Source: an uncultured bacterium (GTDB lineage: Bacteria; Planctomycetota; Phycisphaerae; Phycisphaerales; UBA1924). Taken from it: DNA of 64,000 nt. This document shows positions 1 through 8,654 of the stretch, piece by piece. The stretch lies in assembly GCA_903834785.1 (NCBI GenBank), contig CAILKP010000053.1:1-64000 (forward strand). Direction: 5' to 3'. Position numbers and translations under genes: made by a program. The stretch's first letter is position 1; each line of letters begins with the position of its first letter. The notes beneath the pieces were generated by a model. The model saw only the letters and a program-made list of their open reading frames with translations. It ran no database searches and was not told the DNA's origin.

Positions 1-7
1 CGATTCC

Positions 8-574
8 ATGGGTCTTGAAGCTGCCGTTACCGCCGACTCCTTTGCGACCACCCAGCTGCGGCGCGTCATCAACTGGGCCCGGCGGTCGTCGCTGTGGCCG
101 ATGCCGTTTGCCACGGCCTGCTGCGGCATTGAGCTGATGGCCACGGCGTGCAGCCGCTACGACATTTCCCGCTTCGGTGCCGAGGCCGTGCGGTTCTCGC
201 CCCGGCAGAGCGACCTGATGATCGTGGCCGGGCGCGTGAGCACCAAGATGATGCCCGTGCTGCAGCGCATTTATCTGCAGATGAGCGAGCCGAAGTGGGT
301 CATCTCCATGGGGGCGTGCGCCAGCACCGGCGGCGTGTTTGACACTTACGCGGTGGTGCAGGGCATCGACCAGTTTGTGCCCGTTGATGTGTACATCCCC
401 GGCTGCCCGCCCCGTCCGGAGCAGCTGATGGAAGGCATCATGGCCATCCAGCGGATCATTGATAACGAGGGCATCCCGCCGCGGATTCAGGGCGGCAAGC
501 GCGTGGGCATGGGCATTGCCCTGCAGCCCAACTACGAGCCCCGGCCGCAGCCGGTGGGCATTTCGCTGGGTTAA
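8..574 (+). CDS. nuoB: NADH-quinone oxidoreductase subunit B
   Basis: This is the NuoB subunit of respiratory complex I, which carries the terminal [4Fe-4S] cluster N2 and passes electrons to quinone at the cytoplasmic face of the membrane. The 188-residue protein has the full cluster-binding set: adjacent Cys38-Cys39 in 'ATACCGIE', Cys104 in 'GACAS' and Cys133 in 'PGCPPRP'. The N-terminal '[10 protein letters not shown]' segment is also typical. Length fits the family and the ATG at position 8 gives a complete protein. Other nuo genes would lie left of the window; none follows it, so this may be the last gene of a partial nuo cluster or a detached copy. Confidence 0.96.
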   Translation: MGLEAAVTADSFATTQLRRVINWARRSSLWPMPFATACCGIELMATACSRYDISRFGAEAVRFSPRQSDLMIVAGRVSTKMMPVLQRIYLQMSEPKWVISMGACASTGGVFDTYAVVQGIDQFVPVDVYIPGCPPRPEQLMEGIMAIQRIIDNEGIPPRIQGGKRVGMGIALQPNYEPRPQPVGISLG

Positions 575-673
575 TGGAGCGGCTGTGCCGACCTCCGGTC
601 AATCAGCGGTTCGGTCCGAATAACCAAGTTCAGCATTGTGCATCCGGCTTTCCGGGTGCCTCTATCCTTTGGC

Positions 674-2080
674 ATGGCGAAACTCCCTCGTCGTACAGCG
701 CGGGTCTGGCGGTGGACTGCGGCAGCGGTAGTGCTTGCTGCGGGGTTGGCTGTTGTTCCGGCTGTTGCGGACACGCCGGCTTCCATGGTGGGTGCGGGTG
801 CGGGTGCGGTCACGACATTGGAGCAGCTCGTCGGCAAGCTCAACAGCGAGTCGATCGCGGAGCGGCAGGCGGCGGGGGATGCGATCAGTTCGAACGGGTC
901 ATTCACGCTGACGCAGCTTGAGGCGATGCTCAAGCGTCCCGGGCTGCCGGTGGAGACGCGGCTGCGGCTGCTGCCGATTGCGCGGGCGCGGTTTGATGAG
1001 CAGCCGCGGGCGGCGCTGGGCGTTGAGTTTGACCTCAGCACGAGCCGCTCGGTGATCCGGCGGACGATCGCGACGTTCCCGGCGCACGGGATTCTGCAGC
1101 CGGGCGATGAGATTGTGAGCGTTGAGGGCCAGCGGGTTGCGACGACGGCGGAGGGGCGGGAGGGGCGGGAGGGGCGGGATGGGCGCGGGCTGCAGCAGTT
1201 CAACGGGCGGTTTGTGAACCAGTGGGGCTTCAACCCGATCCGGCCGCACATCGTGTGTCGTGATCCTGGGACCAAGGTGCGGATGCAGATCATCCGTCGC
1301 GGGCCCGAGTCGCTGGTGATGAACAACGGCCGGAACTTTGTGCAGGGGCCCAACGGGCAGCTGATCATCGAGCCGGACATTCGCCCGGGCGTGGCCAAGC
1401 CGGATCCGGACCTGATTGAGATTGAAGTGCCGCTGGGGCGATTCTCTGACCTGGCCAACACGCAGCCGCTGACGGTGTGGGATCTGACGGAGGCGTGGCG
1501 GCTGCGGATGGCGGGCGCGATGCCCGGCGCCGAGTCGGAGCCGATTGCCAGCGGGCTGGCGATCAGCGAGTACGGCATTTCATCGCTGAGCGATGCGGAC
1601 CGGCCGCTGCGGCTGGAGCAGCGGACGCGGGCGGGGCATGTGATCCCGATTACCGCTGGCGGCGAAGCGCACCCGGCGGAGCAGCCGGCACCGGAGGCCA
1701 ACCTGGGCCGCGGGAACATGTTTACGGGCGGGTTCGGCGATGCTCCGCGGGGCGGCATTGCGATCAACAACCGCAACGTGCGGGCGCAGGTGCGCATCGG
1801 CGTCGGCGGCGAGGTGATTGACCTGACGCCGATGGGCGACCGGCTGAAGCCCGATGGCAAGGGCGGGCAGAGTGTTGAGCAGCTTGATGCGCTGATCCGC
1901 ACGGCCGAGGTGATGAGCCGCGAGGTTGATGACTACGACCAGAAGCTGCGGGAGCCGGCGATGGACGACATGACGCGGCGGCGGCTGGAGACGGCCCGGC
2001 AGGCGGCCAAGGAGCGGCTGGCGCGGTACATCGACAGTATTGATGCGGCCAAGGCCAAGGTGCTGCAGGGCGACAAATAA
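674..2080 (+). CDS. Exported PDZ-domain protein of unknown function
   Basis: A 468-residue protein, starting at the ATG at 674 because that start gives a clean signal peptide (basic 'RRTAR', hydrophobic Ala/Val core, cleavage near 'AVADTPA'); a GTG at 638 is an in-frame alternative. A PDZ-like fold follows at about residues 110-150 ('ALGVEFD', then 'GILQPGDEIVSVEGQRV'), the peptide-binding module common in periplasmic quality-control and scaffold proteins. Nothing resembling a protease active site is visible. The C-terminus is charged and helical, possibly a coiled coil. A nine-base G-rich unit repeated three times inside the gene encodes an in-frame 'EGREGREGRDG' insert in the PDZ loop. Function is not assigned. 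Confidence 0.75.
   Translation: MAKLPRRTARVWRWTAAAVVLAAGLAVVPAVADTPASMVGAGAGAVTTLEQLVGKLNSESIAERQAAGDAISSNGSFTLTQLEAMLKRPGLPVETRLRLLPIARARFDEQPRAALGVEFDLSTSRSVIRRTIATFPAHGILQPGDEIVSVEGQRVATTAEGREGREGRDGRGLQQFNGRFVNQWGFNPIRPHIVCRDPGTKVRMQIIRRGPESLVMNNGRNFVQGPNGQLIIEPDIRPGVAKPDPDLIEIEVPLGRFSDLANTQPLTVWDLTEAWRLRMAGAMPGAESEPIASGLAISEYGISSLSDADRPLRLEQRTRAGHVIPITAGGEAHPAEQPAPEANLGRGNMFTGGFGDAPRGGIAINNRNVRAQVRIGVGGEVIDLTPMGDRLKPDGKGGQSVEQLDALIRTAEVMSREVDDYDQKLREPAMDDMTRRRLETARQAAKERLARYIDSIDAAKAKVLQGDK
1151..1181 (+). repeat. In-frame 9-bp G-rich tandem repeat
   Basis: Three consecutive copies of the unit gaggggcgg lie inside the PDZ-domain gene and encode a Glu-Gly-Arg repeat. Because the unit is a multiple of three, changes in copy number would not shift the frame. 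The four or more G-runs could form a G-quadruplex on the coding strand. Confidence 0.7.
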
Positions 2081-2290
2081 GCGGGCTGGCCGATGGCTGG
2101 CGGGTGCAGGGTTGATCCGATAAAGCGACCGATTGCGCTGCGCGATGCGGCGGCATGGCCTGCGGGGCCGGTGTTTGTGCCTGCGCTGGCGGGTTTGCGA
2201 GCCGGGGCGGTGCGCTGGCCGATACTACCGGCCCGTGGTATGGCCGCAGTCGGGCGGAGCGGGGGCGGTGGGGCAGATCAGGAGTTTTGC

Positions 2291-3700
2291 ATGCGTCTGG
2301 TGTACAAGTTCGGCGGGACATCGATGGCGGGAACGGAGCGCATCACGCATGCCGCGGGGCTGGCGCTGGCTGGGGCCAAGACGCATGAGCTGGTGGTGGT
2401 GGTCTCGGCGATGGACGGGGTGACCGAGCAGCTGCTGGACCTTGCCGCGGCGGCGGGCTCGGGCAACCGGGCGCGGGTGTACTCGCTGCTGGGGACGATC
2501 CGCAGCGGGCACGAGCAGGCGGCGCGGGGGCTGGGCGGTGAGGCGCCGGCGAAGGTGGAGGGGCTGCTGGCCAAGCTGGAGACGCTGGCGGGGGGCATTC
2601 TGGCCGTGGGCGAACTGACCGACCGGCTGCAGGATGCGGTGGTGGCGTACGGCGAGAAACTCTCGAGCGTGATGATGGGTGTGGCGATGCGGTGTCCTGC
2701 GCTTGACGGGCAGGAGGCGGGGATTGTGACGACGGACCACTTTGGTGAGGCGGACCCGCTGATGGAGCTGAGCACGCACAACATTGCACAGAATGTTGTG
2801 CCGCTGCTGGGCGTGGGCCGGCCGGTGGTGGTGGCTGGGTTCATCGCGGCCAACCAGCGGGGCGTGGTGACGACGATCGGGCGCGGGGGCAGTGACTACA
2901 CGGCGACGATTCTGGGTGCGGCGATCAAGGCCGATGAGATTCACATCTGGTCGGACGTGGACGGGCTGATGACGGCGGACCCGCGGGTGGTGCCGGGGGC
3001 CAAGCTGCTGGAGCGGATCAGCTTCGCCGAGGCGGTGGAGCTGGGCAAGTTCGGGGCCAAGAGCATGCACCCGCGTGCGCTGGAGCCGGCGGCGGTGTAC
3101 GGCATCCCGGTGCGGATGCGGAGCACGTTCAAGCCGGAGAACGCGGGGACGCTGATTGACGGTGCGGCTGCGGGTGTGGATGGGGCGGGGGCTGGTTCTG
3201 GCTCCGGCGCGGTTCGGGCGGTGCCGATGCTCAAGAACCTGGCGATGATCACCATCGGCGGGGCGGGGATGATCGGGCGGCCGGGGACGGCGGCGGCGGT
3301 GTTTGATGCGCTCGCGCTGGCGCGGGTGAACGTGCACATGATCTGCCAGAGCGTGTCGGAGGCGGGAATCTCGGTCGTGGTGGCCCAGGGGCAGGTGGGC
3401 AAGGCGCGGGCCGCGCTGGAGCAGGCGCTGCTGAAGCACCAGGGGCCGGCCGCGCTGGCGGACCATGCGGTCAAGTCTGTCGAGGTGCAGGAGGACCTGG
3501 TGGTGATTGCGGTGGTGGGAGCGGGGATGAAGGGCACGCCGGGCGTGGCGGCCAAGGCGTTTACGGCGATGGCGGAGAAGGCGGTGAACATCATCGCGAT
3601 TGCCCAGGGCAGCAGCGAGCTGTCGATCGCGCTGGCGGTGCGGGCCGAGGACGCGAAGCTGGCGGTGGCGGCGATTCACGAGCGATTCGGGCTTGGGTGA
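2291..3700 (+). CDS. lysC: Aspartate kinase
   Basis: Aspartate kinase phosphorylates L-aspartate with ATP, the first step toward lysine, threonine, methionine and diaminopimelate. The protein (469 residues) begins 'MRLVYKFGGTSMA', the diagnostic nucleotide-binding KFGGTS motif. It also has 'TIGRGGSDYTA' and 'VDGLMTADPRVVP' of the kinase domain, then two ACT regulatory domains ('MLKNLAMITIGGAGMIG' and 'DLVVIAVVGAGMKGTPG'). The ATG at 2291 is chosen because an AGGAG lies a few bases upstream and the family N-terminus starts there; the frame is open further upstream but encodes unrelated sequence. It is a stand-alone kinase with no homoserine dehydrogenase fusion. Confidence 0.95.
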   Translation: MRLVYKFGGTSMAGTERITHAAGLALAGAKTHELVVVVSAMDGVTEQLLDLAAAAGSGNRARVYSLLGTIRSGHEQAARGLGGEAPAKVEGLLAKLETLAGGILAVGELTDRLQDAVVAYGEKLSSVMMGVAMRCPALDGQEAGIVTTDHFGEADPLMELSTHNIAQNVVPLLGVGRPVVVAGFIAANQRGVVTTIGRGGSDYTATILGAAIKADEIHIWSDVDGLMTADPRVVPGAKLLERISFAEAVELGKFGAKSMHPRALEPAAVYGIPVRMRSTFKPENAGTLIDGAAAGVDGAGAGSGSGAVRAVPMLKNLAMITIGGAGMIGRPGTAAAVFDALALARVNVHMICQSVSEAGISVVVAQGQVGKARAALEQALLKHQGPAALADHAVKSVEVQEDLVVIAVVGAGMKGTPGVAAKAFTAMAEKAVNIIAIAQGSSELSIALAVRAEDAKLAVAAIHERFGLG

Positions 3701-3755
3701 TGCACGGGCAGGGGTGCGGGATCTACACTGGCGCGTGCACGCCGAAGCCAAGCCG

Positions 3756-4703
3756 ATGATGCTTTCCACGCCGCCTGCCATTCTGGTGGATCAGCCGATT
3801 AAGACCTGGTTCGGGGTTGGTGGTGTGGCGCGGCGGCTGGCGGTGCCGCGGACGGCGGCGGAGCTGCGCGAGCTGATTGCCGCCGAGCCGAACGCGAAGA
3901 TTCTGGGTGATGGGGCCAACCTGCTGGTGGCCGATGGGGGCGTGCAGGAACTGGTGATCTCGCTGGCGGGGCCGGGCAACGGGGAGCTGGCGGCGTCTGA
4001 TCTCTCTGCCGCGGCGGGTGCGGCGGTGGGTGATGCGGTGGAGGTTGATGCGGGGGCGGCGGTGCACCTGTTCCGGCTGATCCGCTCGACGACGGATGCC
4101 GCGCTGAGCGGGCTGGAGAACCTGGCGGGGATTCCGGCGTGCATCGGCGGGGCGGCGGCGATGAACGCGGGGGGCAAGTACGGATCGTTCGGTGACTATG
4201 TGGTGCACGTGGATGCGATCGACCGGCGCGGTAGCGCGGTGCGTCTCTCTCGCGAGGCGTGCGGGTTCGGGTACCGCACATCGGTCTTCGGCCACGGCGA
4301 GCTGATTGTGACCGGGGTGCGGCTGCGGCTGGTGAAGGGGGAGCTGGCGCCGGTGAAGGCGAAGCTCAAGGAAGTGACGGAGTACAAGACGAGCACGCAG
4401 CCGATGAGCGCTTCATCGGCCGGGTGTGCGTTTAAGAACCCGACGCTGAAGGTGGCGATCGAGGGCATCGGGGCGGCGGGGCAGCGGGTCTCGGCGGGGA
4501 TGCTGATTGACCGGGCGGGGTGCAAAGGCATGACGATCGGCACGGCCAGCGTGAGTGAGCAGCACGGGAACTTCTTGACGGCCAGCAAGGAGGGCAAGGC
4601 GGATGATGTGCTGGCGCTGATCCGAGCGGTGCGGGCGAAGGTGGCGGAGCGGTTCGGGGTGACGCTGGAGACGGAGGTGGTGATCTGGGGGGCGGAGCTG
4701 TAG
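3756..4703 (+). CDS. murB: UDP-N-acetylmuramate dehydrogenase (MurB)
   Basis: MurB reduces UDP-GlcNAc-enolpyruvate to UDP-MurNAc in the cytoplasm, using FAD and NADPH, in peptidoglycan precursor synthesis. The 315-residue protein has the FAD-binding segments 'ILGDGANLLVADGG' and 'LENLAGIPACIGGAAAMNAG', a C-terminal 'AGMLIDRAGCKG', and the conserved Glu in 'LETEVVIWG'. The position that is usually the catalytic Ser ('GSxF') is Cys here ('SAGCAFKNP'). From memory, a Cys variant occurs in some other lineages, so this need not mean loss of activity. The start is the ATG at 3756 (or 3759), 55 bases after lysC. The ddl gene follows, making a small cell-wall group. Confidence 0.93.
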   Translation: MMLSTPPAILVDQPIKTWFGVGGVARRLAVPRTAAELRELIAAEPNAKILGDGANLLVADGGVQELVISLAGPGNGELAASDLSAAAGAAVGDAVEVDAGAAVHLFRLIRSTTDAALSGLENLAGIPACIGGAAAMNAGGKYGSFGDYVVHVDAIDRRGSAVRLSREACGFGYRTSVFGHGELIVTGVRLRLVKGELAPVKAKLKEVTEYKTSTQPMSASSAGCAFKNPTLKVAIEGIGAAGQRVSAGMLIDRAGCKGMTIGTASVSEQHGNFLTASKEGKADDVLALIRAVRAKVAERFGVTLETEVVIWGAEL

Positions 4704-4800
4704 GGGGAGGCGGGTGGGGAGTGTTCGGGATGGCGGGTGTTGGCTGGGGTAGCATCGACGGCTCGGGCAAGTCAGCCCGGCAGAAAGCTCACGGCAACGC

Positions 4801-5862
4801 ATGATTCCAACTGTTCTCGTTCTTGGTGGCGGCCCCGATGGGGAGCGCGAAGTCTCGATCAAGTCGTCCACGGCGATTGCCGCGGGGCTGAATGCCTCGG
4901 GCCGGTACAAGGCCAACTTGCAGATCATCGATAAGGTCATGCCGGTGCACCTGCGGGGCATGGCCGGTGACCTGATTATTCCGTACCTGCACGGGCCGTA
5001 TGGCGAGGGCGGGCCGCTGCAGGATGTGCTGGAGCAGGACGGGCGGCCGTACTTTGGCACGGGGCCGCGCGGGAGCCGGCTGGCGATGGACAAGCTGGCC
5101 AGCAAGGCGGCGGCGTTTGAGTTGGGGATTCCGACGGCGCCGGTGGCGGTGCTGAACGTTGCTGATGACGGGTGCCCGCTGCCGCTGCCGGTGGTGATCA
5201 AGCCGGTGCACGAGGGCTCGACGCTTGGGCTGCACGTGTGCATGAGCCGCGCGGAGTATGCCGCGGCGCTGGGGGAAATTCGTGCCGAGCGTGCCAAGGG
5301 CTCGACACGGGTGTACATGGTGGAGTGCAAGATCGGCGGGGCGAACCGGGCGCGGGAGCTGACGGTGGGGCTGCTGGACAACCAGGCGCTGCCGGTCATT
5401 GAGATCTCGCCGAAGGACGGGCTGTATGACTACGAGGCGAAGTACAACCGCAACGACACGACGTATCTGGTGGACCCCTCGGGCGTGAGCGACACGATCA
5501 AGAAGAAGATTTCAAAGGCGACGGCGCGGATTGCCAAGGCGCTGGGGCTGCGGCACATCAGCCGGGCGGACTTCATGCTTGATGGTGACGGGGTGGCGTG
5601 GTTCCTGGAGATCAACACGACGCCGGGGTTCACCGATCACTCGCTGGTGCCCAAGGCGGCAGCGCACGCGGGGCTGGCGATGCCGGAGTTGTGCGTGAAG
5701 CTGGCGGAGATGACGCTGCGGGATGGGAAGGGTGGGAAAGGTGCGGGGGCGGGGGAGTCAGCAGCGGCGGCAGCGGCGGCAGCAGCAGCATCATCGGCGT
5801 CTTCGGCGGCGGCGGTTGCTGCAGCGCAGGACACTGGTGATGTGGAGCAGGGCGAGGGCTAA
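4801..5862 (+). CDS. ddl: D-alanine--D-alanine ligase
   Basis: This ATP-grasp ligase makes the D-Ala-D-Ala dipeptide of peptidoglycan. Recognisable parts are the N-terminal 'VLGGGPDGEREVS', the ATP-binding 'PVVIKPVHEGSTLG', and the C-terminal metal/ATP site 'ADFMLDGDG...FLEINTTPGFT'. The family-sized core ends near residue 312. It is followed by about 40 residues of Gly/Ala/Ser-rich low complexity that the family does not normally carry. The gene sits about 100 bases after murB on the same strand. Two neighbouring peptidoglycan genes argue that this organism makes a cell wall. Confidence 0.94.
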   Translation: MIPTVLVLGGGPDGEREVSIKSSTAIAAGLNASGRYKANLQIIDKVMPVHLRGMAGDLIIPYLHGPYGEGGPLQDVLEQDGRPYFGTGPRGSRLAMDKLASKAAAFELGIPTAPVAVLNVADDGCPLPLPVVIKPVHEGSTLGLHVCMSRAEYAAALGEIRAERAKGSTRVYMVECKIGGANRARELTVGLLDNQALPVIEISPKDGLYDYEAKYNRNDTTYLVDPSGVSDTIKKKISKATARIAKALGLRHISRADFMLDGDGVAWFLEINTTPGFTDHSLVPKAAAHAGLAMPELCVKLAEMTLRDGKGGKGAGAGESAAAAAAAAAASSASSAAAVAAAQDTGDVEQGEG

Positions 5863-5910
5863 GGGCTAGAGACTTCGGGACGGAGCGGACCAAACAGGAC
5901 ACCCTGCGGC

Positions 5911-7002
5911 ATGCCACGGTACAAGCTCACGGTCGCGTATGACGGGACCAACTTCTGCGGATGGCAGAAGCAGGAGCCGCCGTTGCCGGGTGTGGCTGCG
6001 GCGAGCGATGGCGCGGGCGCGGATGAGGGCGATGGGCCGGGGGCGGTTGGGGCGGAGGGGGCGGAGGATGCGGCGGCGGCGATGAGTGCGGTGACCGCGG
6101 TGGGTGATGAGGGCAAGAAGGCCGCGGTGCCGGCGGCGTTTGGTGAGCACACGCCGCAGATTGAGAGCGTGCGGCCGGGGCGTGCTGCGCTGCGGACGGT
6201 GCAGGGTGTGCTGGAGCAGGCGGTGCGGTACGTGGTGCGGGAGGATGTGATTGTCACGGGGGCGAGCCGGACGGATTCGGGCGTGCACGCGATCGGGCAG
6301 GTGGCGGCGTTTACGACTTCGCCGCGATTGGGGCCGGATGGAGAGATTGTGCCGCACTCGCCCGGGATGGGCTGGCCGGTGGAGCGCGGGACGGAGCGGC
6401 TGGTGATGGCGATCAACTCGCGGCTGCCGGAGGATGTGCGGGTGATGGCGGCGGAGGTGGTGGCCGACGGGTTTGAGCCGATCGGCGATGTGACGAGCAA
6501 GGGGTACCGGTACTCGATCGTGCGGTGCATGCACCGGCCGCTGTTTGACCGGTTTTATGTGTATCACGTGCAGCGGCCGCAGCCGCTGGATGTTGAGGCG
6601 ATGCGGGCGGCGGCGGCGGTGCTGGTGGGCGAGCACGACTTTGCGGGCTTTGCCGCGGCGGGGCACGGGCGGATGACGACGGTGCGGCGGGTGCTGAGCT
6701 GCACGGTGGTGAGCCGGGAGATTGTGGCGGCCGATGGGCTGGTGGCGGGCGGTGTGCCGGCTGGTGATGCGGCGGGAATGGGCGGGGTGGGCGAGCGGAT
6801 TGATATTGACATTTCGGGCACGGGGTTTTTGTGGAACATGGTGCGGATCATCGCCGGGACGCTGGTGGATGTGGGGCTGCACCGGCGGAGCGTGGAGGAT
6901 GTGCGCACGGTGCTGGCGACGGGTGACCGGCGCAAGGCGGGGCCGACGCTGGGGCCGCAGGGGTTGTGTTTGAGGTGGATCAGTTACCAGCCGCGGGGGT
7001 GA
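5911..7002 (+). CDS. truA: tRNA pseudouridine(38-40) synthase TruA
   Basis: TruA isomerises uridines 38-40 in the anticodon arm of tRNAs. The protein starts 'YKLTVAYDGTNFCGWQKQ', has the catalytic Asp in 'GASRTDSGVHAIGQ', and ends with the family motif 'GTGFLWNMVRIIAGTLVDVG'. At 363 residues it is about 100 longer than usual. Most of the excess is an acidic, Ala/Gly-rich insert at about residues 24-78, between the first strand pair and the 'TVQGVLEQA' helix, plus a Gly-rich loop before the C-terminal motif. The insert lies away from the catalytic motif and probably loops out. The gene is 48 bases after ddl. Confidence 0.94.
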   Translation: MPRYKLTVAYDGTNFCGWQKQEPPLPGVAAASDGAGADEGDGPGAVGAEGAEDAAAAMSAVTAVGDEGKKAAVPAAFGEHTPQIESVRPGRAALRTVQGVLEQAVRYVVREDVIVTGASRTDSGVHAIGQVAAFTTSPRLGPDGEIVPHSPGMGWPVERGTERLVMAINSRLPEDVRVMAAEVVADGFEPIGDVTSKGYRYSIVRCMHRPLFDRFYVYHVQRPQPLDVEAMRAAAAVLVGEHDFAGFAAAGHGRMTTVRRVLSCTVVSREIVAADGLVAGGVPAGDAAGMGGVGERIDIDISGTGFLWNMVRIIAGTLVDVGLHRRSVEDVRTVLATGDRRKAGPTLGPQGLCLRWISYQPRG

Positions 7003-7102
7003 GTGGGAGGGAGGCGGCGGGAAGAGCTGGTGGGTGCGGTGGTGCCGGCGCGGATGGTCCGAGCCGGGTGCGTGTGTGAGTTGATGGTGATGGTTGCCAG
7101 TG

Positions 7103-8485
7103 ATGGGCCTGCGAATCCTGCACATCTCGACGCGGCTGATCCTGGGCGGCTCGCAGGAGAACACGGTGCTGTCGTGCGAGGGGCAGTCCCGGCTGGGGCA
7201 CGAGGTACATCTGGCGTACGGGCCGATTTACGGGCCGGAGGGCTCGCTGCTGGAGCGGGTCAGCGCGTTCGCGTGTACCGCGCCCGACGGCTCAGCGCGG
7301 CGGATTACCACGCACGAGGTGCCGGACCTGGTGCGCGAGGTCTCGCCGCTGCGGGATGGGCGGTGCTTGGGGCAGCTCAAGGCGCTGATTCGAAGGGTGC
7401 GGCCGGATGTGATCCACACGCACTCGAGCAAGGCGGGCATACTGGGGCGCCTGGCGGGGTGGGCGGTGTGGCGGGCGGGGGATGTGCGTGCGGCGGGTGG
7501 CGCGAGTGGCGCGGGCGGTGGTGCTGGCCTGGCGCGGCCGATGGTGATGCACACGATTCACGGGCCGCCGTTCATGCCCGTGGAGGGCGGGCTGGGCAAG
7601 CGGCTGAAGGTGCGGCTGAACAACCTGGTGTACACCGTGGCGGAGAAACATGCCGCTGCGCGGTGCCATGTGATTGTGTCGGTGGCGGATGCGATGACGC
7701 AGCAGTTTCTGGCGCGGGGCATCGGGCGGCCGGAGTTGTACATGACGGTGCGGTCGGGGATGGATCTGGGGCCGTATGACCGGCCGGCGGCGGACCAGGA
7801 GCGGGGGGCGATGCGGGCGGCGCTGGGGCTGCGGCCGGAGAAGTTTGTGGCCGGGACGGTGGCGCGGCTGGCCGAGCACAAGGGGCACGCGGATGTGCTG
7901 GCGGCGATGGAGCGGCTGCGGGGTGCGGGGCCGGGGATGAATTTGGAGCAGTTGGTGCTGCTGTGGGTGGGTGATGGCTGGCTGCGGCAGGAGCTGACGG
8001 TGCGGGCGGGTGCGGCTGGGTTTAACGTGATTTCGCTGGATCATGGTGGCCCGGCGGCGGAGGCGTGGCGCGGGGCGGTGGCGGGGCGGCCGAGTGTGGT
8101 GCTGACGGGGCTGGTGCCGCCGCAGCGGGTGCCGGGGCTGGTGCGGGCGATGGATGTGCTGGTGCACCCGAGTTACCGGGAAGGCCTGCCGCGGACTGTG
8201 CCGCAGGCGCTGCTGTGCGGCGTGTGCCCGATTGCGACGGATGTGGACGGCACGCGGGAGGTGTGCGTGGACGGGGTGACGGGCAAGCTGGTGCGGCTGG
8301 GAGACATTGACGCGCTGGCGGGGGCGGTGCGGTGGGCGTGGGAGCACCCGGCGGAGCGTGCCGCACTGGCGGAGGCGGGGCGGCAGATGGTGCGGCAGCG
8401 GTGGAGCACGGAGGCGATGGTGGCGGGGCTGGAGGAGGCGATGGGGGTGGGGCTGGGGAGGAGTGACCTGCTCGCCGAATCCTGA
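7103..8485 (+). CDS. GT4-type glycosyltransferase
   Basis: A 460-residue GT-B-fold glycosyltransferase of the GT4 kind, which would transfer a sugar from a nucleotide-sugar donor, probably at the membrane during surface polysaccharide synthesis. The N-terminal 'LRILHISTRLILGGSQENT' is the typical acceptor-side Gly-rich start. The donor domain has 'VAGTVARLAEHKGH' and the EX7E-like region 'HPSYREGLPRTVPQALLCG'. The ATG at 7103 starts the protein directly at this motif; GTG 7100 and TTG 7094 are in-frame alternatives. The acceptor is not predictable and no polysaccharide cluster surrounds it. Confidence 0.85.
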   Translation: MGLRILHISTRLILGGSQENTVLSCEGQSRLGHEVHLAYGPIYGPEGSLLERVSAFACTAPDGSARRITTHEVPDLVREVSPLRDGRCLGQLKALIRRVRPDVIHTHSSKAGILGRLAGWAVWRAGDVRAAGGASGAGGGAGLARPMVMHTIHGPPFMPVEGGLGKRLKVRLNNLVYTVAEKHAAARCHVIVSVADAMTQQFLARGIGRPELYMTVRSGMDLGPYDRPAADQERGAMRAALGLRPEKFVAGTVARLAEHKGHADVLAAMERLRGAGPGMNLEQLVLLWVGDGWLRQELTVRAGAAGFNVISLDHGGPAAEAWRGAVAGRPSVVLTGLVPPQRVPGLVRAMDVLVHPSYREGLPRTVPQALLCGVCPIATDVDGTREVCVDGVTGKLVRLGDIDALAGAVRWAWEHPAERAALAEAGRQMVRQRWSTEAMVAGLEEAMGVGLGRSDLLAES

Positions 8486-8563
8486 TCCACCAATTTATGA
8501 GAGTCCCGCAGGGGGAGCGCGCAACATTATCCGTCCTTAATCTGTCAATTCCGGACCTTTAGC

Positions 8564-8591
8564 TTGCACGGGTACGAACCTGAGGTAGACT
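8564..8591 (+). promoter_or_regulatory. Possible sigma70-type promoter for the SUMF1/Rhs operon
   Basis: TTGCAC at 8564-8569 and TAGACT at 8586-8591 are separated by 16 bases, in an AT-richer gap just upstream of the exported SUMF1-fold gene. Both hexamers are imperfect, so this is only a candidate. Confidence 0.3.
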
Positions 8592-8654
8592 TCTGAAGTT
8601 CCTTTCGTGGCGGCGGTGCATCTGGGGTGGGTACAGGTTTTCCGGAGGTTTCCT

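Noticed and set aside
571..1902. A 443-codon minus-strand open frame opposite the PDZ gene
   Set aside because: Same GC-driven shadow; Ser/Arg/Pro-rich, no motif, and the + strand gene has a signal peptide and PDZ fold.
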